Part shown: piece by piece, positions 52,138 through 59,249 of the stretch
Position numbering within the stretch: the stretch's first letter is position 1
How the letters are laid out: each line of letters opens with the position of its first letter
NCBI RefSeq assembly: GCF_030407765.1
Contig: NZ_JASDCU010000019.1
Location: 1-62,705 of the forward strand
DNA from: Microbacterium sp. APC 3901
GTDB taxonomy: Bacteria; Actinomycetota; Actinomycetes; Actinomycetales; Microbacteriaceae
Reading direction: 5' to 3'
Length of the DNA: 62,705 bases
Translations under genes and position numbers: made by a program
Notes under the pieces: model-generated
Seen by the model: only the letters and a program-made list of their open reading frames with translations
The model's database searches: none
What the model was told of the DNA's origin: nothing

Positions 52138-52190
52138 GGTGTCACCCCGGTCGCACGCATCGAGTCGGGAGCAACGGGCGGGTTGTTCAC
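52134..52190 (-). CDS. Putative 18-residue leader peptide of the fused sigma gene
   Basis: A GTG at 52190, with AAAGGGA upstream, opens an 18-codon frame (VNNPPVAPDSMRATGVTP) whose TGA overlaps the GTG start of the sigma gene. The sigma gene has no good ribosome site of its own, so its translation may depend on this frame. No conservation could be checked. Confidence 0.4.
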   Translation of the reverse strand: MNNPPVAPDSMRATGVTP

Positions 52191-52214
52191 GGGGGTCCCT
52201 TTCGACTTCTCATC

Positions 52215-52247
52215 TACCAGTCTCGCCACTGGGCGATCTGACTGGTA
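52215..52247. promoter_or_regulatory. Inverted repeat between sigma and pucR-like genes
   Basis: TACCAGTC and GACTGGTA, 8-bp arms separated by 17 bp, in the 103-bp gap between the leader frame and the divergent PucR-type gene. It could serve the PucR protein, or fold as a hairpin in the sigma mRNA leader. Confidence 0.5.
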
Positions 52248-52292
52248 TGTAGATTTGTATATGAGTTCTCCATGCTGAATAGAGAAGGTTCC

Positions 52293-53882
52293 ATGACGTT
52301 TACCGAGGCTGACCCCGCCGCACCGAGCCTGCGGGACGCTCTGCGGGTCGCCGACGGACGGCTCTTCGCGCCGGCCCGAAGCACCCGCTTCGATTCGAGG
52401 ACGTTCACCGGCGTGGAGTTCTACGATCCGTCGACCCCGACCTCCGAGTACGTCGACCGCATCGTGCTCGGTGCCGGTGTCGCGCCGACGCACATCGAGA
52501 CGCTCCTGACCGAGCTGGCCGACGCCGGGGCGGCTGCTGTCGTGCTGCGCACCGCGGAGGACAGCACCCCTCGTGAGTCGTCGTCGACCGATGAGCAGCC
52601 CACCCTGGCTGTACTCCGCACCGACAGCGGAGACTGGGCGCAGCTCGCGAACGTTCTGGGTTCGCTGTTCGGTGCTCACTCGATCGGGCAGGTCAGCGGT
52701 GTGCGGATGGGAGACCTCTTCGCCCTGGCCAACGCCATCGCCACTCTGGCAGGCGGAGCGGTCAGCATCGTCGACTCCGCCGGCCAGGTGGTGGGGTACT
52801 CCACCCACAGCGAGCAGCCGATCGACGATGCCCGACGACGCACCACGCTCCTGCTGCAGGAGGACTTCGCGATCGTCTCCGACTCCCGCTACCGATCGCT
52901 GCTGCGTGACAGCGCGGCACGGCACTTCCCGTCGAGCACCGACCTCTTCGGCCGGGTGGGAATCGCCGTCCGGGCTTCCGGCGAACTGCTCGGCTCGATC
53001 TGGGTGATCCAGATCGACCCGTCGGCTGCTGCCCGCACCCGATCCCTGCTGCAGCAGATGGAGCCGATCGTCGCTCAGCATCTGCTGCGTGCGCGCGAGG
53101 ACGCGGACGACCGGGACCACCGCACCTCCGGGCTCCTGCGCACCCTCCTCGAAGGCCGACAGCACGCACGCGGTGCGGCGTCTCAGCTGCTCATCCGCCC
53201 GGAAGACGGCTGCGTCGTCGTGTGCTTCCGCGCCAACACCTTCGACGACGTCCACGCCACGCGCGGGCTGCACAGGCTGCTCCACCTGGCGATCAGCGTG
53301 TCGAGCGCCGCCTTCCCCGGCTCGCACAGCGCAATCGTCGGTCCCGAGGTCGTGACGCTCATCGCCGGCCCGCACGACGCAGCGGTCGAGACATTCACCC
53401 AGGCCGTGATCCGCACCGACGGCGCGCTGATCGCCGGCATCGGTACGCGCGCCCATGACATCCCCGGCATCGCTCGCTCGTACCGCGAGGCCGGGGCCAC
53501 AGCCGGCATGCTCATGAGTGCGTTCGACCACGGCGAGGGGCATCATCCCCGCATCGCGAAGTTCGACGGGATGCGTGATCGTCTCGCCCTCATGCAGGTC
53601 ACCGATCTCATCGAGGGGCTCGACGCGGTCGTCGGCGACTCTGCGAGCATCCTTGCGCAGCACGACGCCACGCGGGGCACCGATCTGACACGCACGGTGC
53701 GCGTCTTCCTCGACCACCTCGGCAGCGTGCGCGAGACTGCGCACTCCCTGCACGTTCACCAGAACACCGTTCGGTATCGGCTCGAGGTGGTGCGCAACGA
53801 ACTGGGGATCGACCTGGATTCACCGGATGCGCGGCTCTGGCTCTGGCTCCGGCTCTCCGGCACCCCGCGCAGCGCCGTCTGA
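52293..53882 (+). CDS. PucR/CdaR-family transcriptional regulator
   Basis: A 529-residue regulator with the PucR layout: an N-terminal PucR-like domain (about 15-150), a middle GGDEF-like/CdaR region (about 290-400; YREAGATAGMLMSAFDH) and a C-terminal HTH_30 (LDHLGSVRETAHSLHVHQNTVRYRLEVV). Family members respond to purines, sugars or amino acids. ATG at 52293 with AGAAGG upstream. It lies between the two fused sigma genes, divergent from the first and convergent with the second (4-bp gap). Confidence 0.88.
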   Translation: MTFTEADPAAPSLRDALRVADGRLFAPARSTRFDSRTFTGVEFYDPSTPTSEYVDRIVLGAGVAPTHIETLLTELADAGAAAVVLRTAEDSTPRESSSTDEQPTLAVLRTDSGDWAQLANVLGSLFGAHSIGQVSGVRMGDLFALANAIATLAGGAVSIVDSAGQVVGYSTHSEQPIDDARRRTTLLLQEDFAIVSDSRYRSLLRDSAARHFPSSTDLFGRVGIAVRASGELLGSIWVIQIDPSAAARTRSLLQQMEPIVAQHLLRAREDADDRDHRTSGLLRTLLEGRQHARGAASQLLIRPEDGCVVVCFRANTFDDVHATRGLHRLLHLAISVSSAAFPGSHSAIVGPEVVTLIAGPHDAAVETFTQAVIRTDGALIAGIGTRAHDIPGIARSYREAGATAGMLMSAFDHGEGHHPRIAKFDGMRDRLALMQVTDLIEGLDAVVGDSASILAQHDATRGTDLTRTVRVFLDHLGSVRETAHSLHVHQNTVRYRLEVVRNELGIDLDSPDARLWLWLRLSGTPRSAV

Positions 53883-53886
53883 GCGC

Positions 53887-55803
53887 TCATTCGATCGCCG
53901 CCGGCAGAAGAACGGTCGCTCCGGCGCGGCCCGTAGACGGATCGATGTACCGCGCAGCGATGAACTGCTCCCCGCCACCGGAGCGCACGACGATGCCGTC
54001 GACGACATCGTCCGGAATCCGGACCGTGCGCGAGCGTCCCTCGTCGTCGAGCACCTCGACCCACGAGGCAGGCTCGGCGTTCAGATGCAGGCAGCTGACA
54101 GCGCCGAGGGATGCTCCTGGGCACGCGTCCCCGTCGGCAGCCGCGATCGTCGGCGTCGCGAAGGTCAGCGGTCCGATCGTCTCCGCCCACTCGGTGACCC
54201 CGGTCGCCGCGTCGTACTGCGTGACATTGAGCAGCATCCCCTGATGTGTCGCCTCGCCTGAGACGTCCAGCACGAAGAGACCGTCTTCATCGATGAGGCC
54301 GGCGTCGAGGACGGCGCCGGTCTCGTCGGTCACAGAGACGACCGCACCTGGAGCGCCGACCCCTCGGAGCAGGTCAGGGACGAGCGAGTTCTGCGCGATC
54401 GACCGCGTGACCTGGAAGCCCGACAGATCGACGAGGGGCGGCGTCTGCGCCGGCGCCTCGGTCGGCGGAGCAGGGGCAGGCGCAGGCGCCGGCGCCGGCG
54501 CCGAGGAGATCGGAACGATGTCGTCACTCACGATCTGAGGGCGGTCGTCCTTCCCGTCGTCCTCGCCCTCGGGGGCTGCGTCATCTGACCGATCGCTCTG
54601 CACCTGGTCCGGTGCCACCTCGGGCTCGGGCGACGGCGAGGGCTGCGGTTCAGGCGTCGGTGCGGGCTCGATCGGCGGGGTCGACGGGCGTGGCAGATCA
54701 TCGACGGGCGGACCGACCTCACCGGCGATCACCGTGTCGGCGAACGAAGGGGTGAGGTCGGAGCGGTCGGAATCCGCAGTCGACAGACCGAGCACGCTGC
54801 CCGCGAAGATGATGCTCCCGACCACGACCACGGCGGTGGCTGCCAGAGCGGCCAGGCCTCCCGCCGGCGCCAGAGCACCCGTTCCATGTGCGGCGACAGG
54901 TGCGCCGGCACCGAACGACGACGTCGGCTCCTGGGCCCACCCGGACGAACCGGCCAGTGCGACCGAGGGAGCCGCTGCCACGACCCCGGCCTCGGCAGTG
55001 ACGTCACCCGTGTAGATCGCCGCTGCCGAGCCGCCGAGCAGCGCGGCGGGCAGGATCGAACGCAGCCGTTGCGAGACGCTGTCGATCTCGGCAGCGACTA
55101 TCCGGCATCCACCGCACACGGTCATGTGCTCGGTGAAACGCCGCGCGTCATCGGCAACCAGTGAACGACCTCGCTTGGCCACGACGCGCTCGCAGAACCA
55201 TCGGCAGTCATCCGGCCTGGAGGGATCGTGGATGTGCGCCTCCAGCCAGGCTCTGCGGAAGCTGTCGCGTGCGCGCGCGGCCAGGGCCGAGACCGCGTTC
55301 GGGGTCATTCCCAGGAGGGGCGCCAGTTCCCGCGGCTTCATCCCCTCGACCTCGAGATACCAGAGCAGGCTGCGGTGCCGTGCCGACAGCGTGCCGAACA
55401 CCGCGGCGATGCTGGACCGCTCGGCGATGCGTTCGAAGGCGTCGCCGCCTTCCCCTGACAGGTCGCGCTCCGACACCGTGTCGATCGAGAGTGCACTCCT
55501 GTTCTGAGCCCATCGCGCTGCGGTGTTGCGCAGCGTGGCGAGAAGATAGGGCCGGAAGGCGTCGCTCGGACCACCGCCCGCCTTGGTCACCCGGAGGATC
55601 GACGCGAACGCCTCGCTCACGAGATCGTCGGGATCCGATGACGGCGAGATCGCCCTGGCAGCGCGTCGGGCGGCGTCGACGTGACGACGCCAGAGGAGGG
55701 CGCAGTCACCGATGTCACCGCCCCGCACGGCGTCGATGATCTGGGCATCGGACGGCTCGTCCGGGATGTCGTCATCGCCGTCGAACGTCGTATGGGGATT
55801 CAT
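53887..55803 (-). CDS. ECF sigma factor fused to anti-sigma, membrane and Ig-like domains, copy 2
   Basis: A 638-residue paralogue of the protein at 50233, with the same order: ECF sigma (about 18-190; DPDDLVSEAFASIL and WYLEVEGMKPRELAPLLGMTPNAV), CRWFC and zinc motif H226-x3-C230-x2-C233, membrane helix (about 317-340), Pro/Ala-rich stalk ending in a run of Ala-Pro, and an outer Ig-like domain (VGAPGAVVSVTDETGAV). The sigma parts are much closer to each other than the stalks, which have different repeats. It lies downstream of the pilus operon on the same strand (259-bp gap), so it may control or sense the pili. Confidence 0.85.
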   Translation of the reverse strand: MNPHTTFDGDDDIPDEPSDAQIIDAVRGGDIGDCALLWRRHVDAARRAARAISPSSDPDDLVSEAFASILRVTKAGGGPSDAFRPYLLATLRNTAARWAQNRSALSIDTVSERDLSGEGGDAFERIAERSSIAAVFGTLSARHRSLLWYLEVEGMKPRELAPLLGMTPNAVSALAARARDSFRRAWLEAHIHDPSRPDDCRWFCERVVAKRGRSLVADDARRFTEHMTVCGGCRIVAAEIDSVSQRLRSILPAALLGGSAAAIYTGDVTAEAGVVAAAPSVALAGSSGWAQEPTSSFGAGAPVAAHGTGALAPAGGLAALAATAVVVVGSIIFAGSVLGLSTADSDRSDLTPSFADTVIAGEVGPPVDDLPRPSTPPIEPAPTPEPQPSPSPEPEVAPDQVQSDRSDDAAPEGEDDGKDDRPQIVSDDIVPISSAPAPAPAPAPAPPTEAPAQTPPLVDLSGFQVTRSIAQNSLVPDLLRGVGAPGAVVSVTDETGAVLDAGLIDEDGLFVLDVSGEATHQGMLLNVTQYDAATGVTEWAETIGPLTFATPTIAAADGDACPGASLGAVSCLHLNAEPASWVEVLDDEGRSRTVRIPDDVVDGIVVRSGGGEQFIAARYIDPSTGRAGATVLLPAAIE

Positions 55804-55858
55804 GTTGCTCCGGATGCGGTCAGGGCCGACGTCGCAAGGGAAGCGCCGGAGGCGAATG

Positions 55859-55908
55859 AGGGACGAGGCAGTGGGGATGCCTCGTCCCTCCGACTCTCGT
55901 GAGAGTCG
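55859..55908. terminator. Two adjacent hairpins between pilus operon and sigma gene
   Basis: AGGGACGAGGC pairs with GCCTCGTCCCT (55859-55889), and CGACTCTC-GT-GAGAGTCG is a palindrome at 55891-55908. Read on the minus strand they follow the sortase-like gene by 155 bp and precede the sigma start by 56 bp. They may end the pilus transcript or form the sigma leader. The rest of the 259-bp gap holds an inverted repeat CATACC-N9-GGTATG (about 55995) and no gene. Confidence 0.6.
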
Positions 55909-56062
55909 ATTCCGCGGGGAGAGGGTTCGGCCGGGGAGCGGTCGACCTCTGCTGTGCGGGCGTCGGCCGGGAACCCGACGCGAGGCCGATGGCCATACCT
56001 ACAAGACCGGTATGACCGGAAAACATGACGGCAGCGGCCTGAGTTTCTCGCAAAGAGGCGCA

Positions 56063-56641
56063 TCAGCCGGCACTCGCCGCCGTGTCCACCGGAGCGAGCG
56101 ACAGGAAGCGCATCCTGTTCTCGCCGTAGAAGCAGGTCTGCACCATGAACTCGCCGGTCATGCCTGCGAGTGCCTCGACGTTCGACCACTTGGGAGTGTG
56201 TCTCTCCTCCATGACCTCGTAGACGACGTCGGAGCCCGCCACCTTGACCCGCTGACCGATATCCCATCCGAGAATCACATCGCCGCCGCAGTTGTTGTGC
56301 GCGGCGAAGAGCGGGAGCACATCGTCGATCCGATAGCTGACCATCTCGGTGAACGTGCCGTCGCAGTGGTCGAGCTCGACCATCCCGCCCTCAGCCCCGA
56401 GCCGGATCGTCGGCAGCTCGTCGGGTGCGACGATCTGATGGAGCTGCTTCAGCACCGAGACTTTGGCGTCACCGGTCACCTTGTCGACGAGGTCCGGGGC
56501 CAGCACGGATGCCGAGAGGAAGGACGCTCCGAGTCCGACGAGCACGATGCTCGCGAACAGCAGACCGCCCCGTCGCCGCGGCCGGCGATCCGGGGCGGTG
56601 GCACCCGAGTCGGCGCGGTCCACTGCGATGTCGGCCGTCAT
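56063..56641 (-). CDS. Sortase-like membrane protein
   Basis: A 192-residue protein with one N-terminal membrane helix (about 26-48) and an outer domain that looks like a divergent sortase: AAHNNCGG (His115), a strand-rich middle (WDIGQRVKVAGSDVVYEV) and FMVQTCFYGENRMRF with Cys170 and Arg176 or 178 in place of the usual TLxTC...R. It overlaps the class C sortase gene by ATGA, so it belongs to the pilus operon. It could be the housekeeping-type sortase that fixes pili to the wall, or a regulator; catalysis is inferred. Confidence 0.65.
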   Translation of the reverse strand: MTADIAVDRADSGATAPDRRPRRRGGLLFASIVLVGLGASFLSASVLAPDLVDKVTGDAKVSVLKQLHQIVAPDELPTIRLGAEGGMVELDHCDGTFTEMVSYRIDDVLPLFAAHNNCGGDVILGWDIGQRVKVAGSDVVYEVMEERHTPKWSNVEALAGMTGEFMVQTCFYGENRMRFLSLAPVDTAASAG

Positions 56642-57600
56642 GAGTCGATTTCAGCTGGACGATGAGTGGCGCGGCGACCGCTGCGATTCTTGCTCCCGCG
56701 TCGCGGCATGATGACGATGAACGTGAGCACGGGGACCCCGACGATGAGCAGGGCCCACCACGGGAATCCAGCCGGGTCGGTCGCGTCCGCGATCGTGACG
56801 ACGGAGGAATCCTCGGTCGGAGCGTCGATGCGTTCGGCACGCACGAGAAGACGGTGGGTGTTGACGCCCGTGGGCGTGCACGTCACGAGCGTGAGATAGT
56901 CCTTGCCTGCGACCTGGCGCAGGTCCTCCGCATCGTCGGGCAGCACGGTCTTGGTCTGGTCGACCTCGTAGTACAGGTCTTCGCCCAGCGTGCTCACGAC
57001 GATGACGTCGCCCTCGACGAGTTCGTCGATGTCATCGAAGAGCGTCGCCTGCACGAAGCCGTTGTGCCCGGTGAGCACCGAGTGCGTCCCGGCACCGCCC
57101 ACAGGAAGAGACGAGCCGTAGAGGTGGCCGATTCCGCGAGACAGCGTCTCTTCGTCGGTGCCGTGGAAGACCGGCAGATCGACCTGGATGCGCGGGATGC
57201 GAATCCGGGACATCGTGTCGGTTCCCTCAGCGGCCAGAGTGTCGAAGTACGCAGACGCGCCATCGCCGATCGCCGTCTGCTGACCGTCGGTGCCGAGTGC
57301 GTACGGGTCGCGCAGCGGTCCGGTCGGCAGGTTCTCGTTGTACTCCTCGGCCGCGGCGAGCATCTCGTCGACCGCGTCATCCGGAATCTGCTCGACGGAC
57401 TGCACGTAGCCGTCGACATCGGTGTCGTGACTCCAGGCGGAGAACCACGAGGCTGCGGTCGGATAGACGAGCACCACGATGCCGATGGTCGCGATGAGCA
57501 TGACGATCGACTGGCTCCAACCCCACCGCGTCCTGTGCACGGTGGCACGCGTGGAGGGTCGAGCCGGAGCATCCGGTGTGGATGCATCGATGAGGGTCAT
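56638..57600 (-). CDS. Class C (pilin-polymerising) sortase
   Basis: A 320-residue sortase with two membrane helices (about 30-50 and 283-303), the class C lid RDPY (97-100), the catalytic triad His179 (TGHNG), Cys241 (TLVTCTP) and Arg250 (HRLLV). Class C sortases join pilins through the pilin-motif lysine. The start ATG lies after the intercistronic hairpin. Its substrates are the two LPxTG proteins directly upstream. Confidence 0.95.
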   Translation of the reverse strand: MTLIDASTPDAPARPSTRATVHRTRWGWSQSIVMLIATIGIVVLVYPTAASWFSAWSHDTDVDGYVQSVEQIPDDAVDEMLAAAEEYNENLPTGPLRDPYALGTDGQQTAIGDGASAYFDTLAAEGTDTMSRIRIPRIQVDLPVFHGTDEETLSRGIGHLYGSSLPVGGAGTHSVLTGHNGFVQATLFDDIDELVEGDVIVVSTLGEDLYYEVDQTKTVLPDDAEDLRQVAGKDYLTLVTCTPTGVNTHRLLVRAERIDAPTEDSSVVTIADATDPAGFPWWALLIVGVPVLTFIVIMPRRGSKNRSGRRATHRPAEIDS

Positions 57601-57648
57601 GCTGCGCTCTCTGTTCGGAGGAAGTGAAGACGAAGTCGGAAGTGAATG

Positions 57649-57688
57649 GGCCGTGCGGGGGAAGGGATGTCACCTCCCCCGCACGGCC
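57649..57688 (-). terminator. Hairpin between pilin and sortase genes
   Basis: GGCCGTGCGGGGGA and TCCCCCGCACGGCC pair perfectly over 14 bp with a 12-nt loop, 11 bp after the pilin stop. There is no T-run, so it may act as a partial terminator or as a 3' stabiliser that keeps pilin mRNA above sortase mRNA. Confidence 0.75.
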
Positions 57689-57699
57689 GGTCTTTCGGG

Positions 57700-59181
57700 T
57701 TATGCCTGTGCGGCGGCCTTGCGGCGGCTGCGGATGGCGAGCAGGACTGCTCCGCCGAGCAGCATGACGCCACCGGCGAGGAACAGGGTCGTGCCGGTGC
57801 CACCGGTCAGCGGCAGGGTGAAGCCGGCGTTCGAAGGAACGTTGACGACCTCGAGGTCGACGCCCACAGCCGAGGTGGCTTCGGTGACGGTGAACTCGAT
57901 CGGCGCTGCGAGCAGCTCGAATCCGTCCGGCGCGACGATCTCGGCGAGCCAGTACGACTGGTAGCCGTCTTCGCCCACGGCGACCGTGGCGTTGTCAGCC
58001 CAGTCGGAGTAGCGCAGACCCGAGATGGTCACGGTGCCGTCAGCGGCGACCGCGAACTCGGTCGAGCCGGCGAGAGCGATGGCGTTGGTGCCGTCGATCG
58101 CGTCTTGCTGGGTCGGGTACACCGAGAACACGGCGCCGGTGAGCGGTGCGCCGGCCTTGTCGGTCTTCTCGATCGTGATGTCGCCCCACTTGGTGATGAC
58201 CTCGGGGGTGACGGTGGGTCCGCCGGGCTCGCCCGGGGTGACCGTGTACGAGCCGGCGTTCGGGTAGAGCACTGCCGTGTTGGCGATCTCGCCGACCGTG
58301 TTGACCTCGGTCGTGACGATGACCTGCACCTGCGTCGCGGGGTTGGCCGCGAGCACTGCGAGACCGGAAGCGGTGAACTCGACCGTGACCGCGTTGGTCG
58401 CAGCGTCGTGGACGACCGTGTAGTCGCCCGCGGCGAGCGGGGTTCCGTCGACGAGCGAGACGGCAGCGCCGACGTAGTCGAGCTTCGCGTCGAGCGTGTC
58501 GACGATCTTGTAGGCGTCGATGACGGCGACGTTCGGGATGTCACCCGTGATCGTGAACTCGATCTCGTCGCCGAGCTTGACGTCTTCCGAGTCCTCGACG
58601 GTCTTGGTCGCCTCGGTCAGGGCGTTCTTCGGGTACACGTGCACGTCGTACAGCCAGGTGCTGTCATCGGCGGGATCCGTCAGCGGCACCGTCACGAGGA
58701 ACGGCGCAACACCGGTCGAACCGGCCAGCGGTGCGGTCTCGACGACGAAGTAGAGGCCGAGGTCGAGGTTCGCCAGAGCGATCTCGCCGTTGGCGTCGGT
58801 CAGCGTCTGGCCACCGATCGCACTGGCCGTGTAGCCGGCTGCAGTGATGTCTGCGACGCTGTCGGGGTCGAGGTCGGCGAGGTCGTTCGCGTCGATCCAT
58901 CCCTGGTTGCTCGTCAGGTCGATCGTGTCGACCTTGTAGACCGTGAAGCCCACGCCCGGCAGCGGTGCCAGTGCGACGTTCTGCTCGGTGCCGTCGTTCG
59001 GCAGGCCGGTGGGCGTCTCGGGAGCCTCGAACTTGTGGATCGTCAGCGAACCGACAGCATCCGGGTCGACGAGGTTGGGCGTCGCGGCGCTTGCAGGCGC
59101 TGCGAGGGTGAGCGCGGCGACGCCTGCGACGAGCAGGCCTGCCGCGACGCGGGATCCGCGTCCGTTGGTGGAAGTGTTCAC
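57700..59181 (-). CDS. SpaA-type major pilin
   Basis: A 493-residue secreted pilin: signal peptide (about 1-32), three Ig/CNA-B domains, pilin motif WLYDVHVYPKN with Lys185, E-box YWLAEIVAPDGF with Glu414, and sorting signal LPLTGG (456-461) plus membrane helix and RSRRKAAAQA tail. It is the expected major shaft subunit, made upstream of its sortase. ATG at 59181 with AGAGAGAGACAC upstream. Confidence 0.95.
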   Translation of the reverse strand: MNTSTNGRGSRVAAGLLVAGVAALTLAAPASAATPNLVDPDAVGSLTIHKFEAPETPTGLPNDGTEQNVALAPLPGVGFTVYKVDTIDLTSNQGWIDANDLADLDPDSVADITAAGYTASAIGGQTLTDANGEIALANLDLGLYFVVETAPLAGSTGVAPFLVTVPLTDPADDSTWLYDVHVYPKNALTEATKTVEDSEDVKLGDEIEFTITGDIPNVAVIDAYKIVDTLDAKLDYVGAAVSLVDGTPLAAGDYTVVHDAATNAVTVEFTASGLAVLAANPATQVQVIVTTEVNTVGEIANTAVLYPNAGSYTVTPGEPGGPTVTPEVITKWGDITIEKTDKAGAPLTGAVFSVYPTQQDAIDGTNAIALAGSTEFAVAADGTVTISGLRYSDWADNATVAVGEDGYQSYWLAEIVAPDGFELLAAPIEFTVTEATSAVGVDLEVVNVPSNAGFTLPLTGGTGTTLFLAGGVMLLGGAVLLAIRSRRKAAAQA

Positions 59182-59249
59182 TGTGTCTCTCTCTAGGTGG
59201 CCAGGTCGCCCTGGTGGTGTACAGGTGGTGTGTTGGTGGGAAGTACAGA

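Noticed and set aside
52134..53759. A 541-codon minus-strand frame through the pucR-like gene
   Set aside because: It is antisense to a recognisable PucR protein; only its last 18 codons, with a separate start and ribosome site, are kept as a possible leader.
55820..56053. A 77-codon frame with ATG at 56053, starting MFSGHTG
   Set aside because: No ribosome site, no domain, Pro/Arg-rich composition typical of shadow frames, and it runs through both hairpins into the sigma gene.
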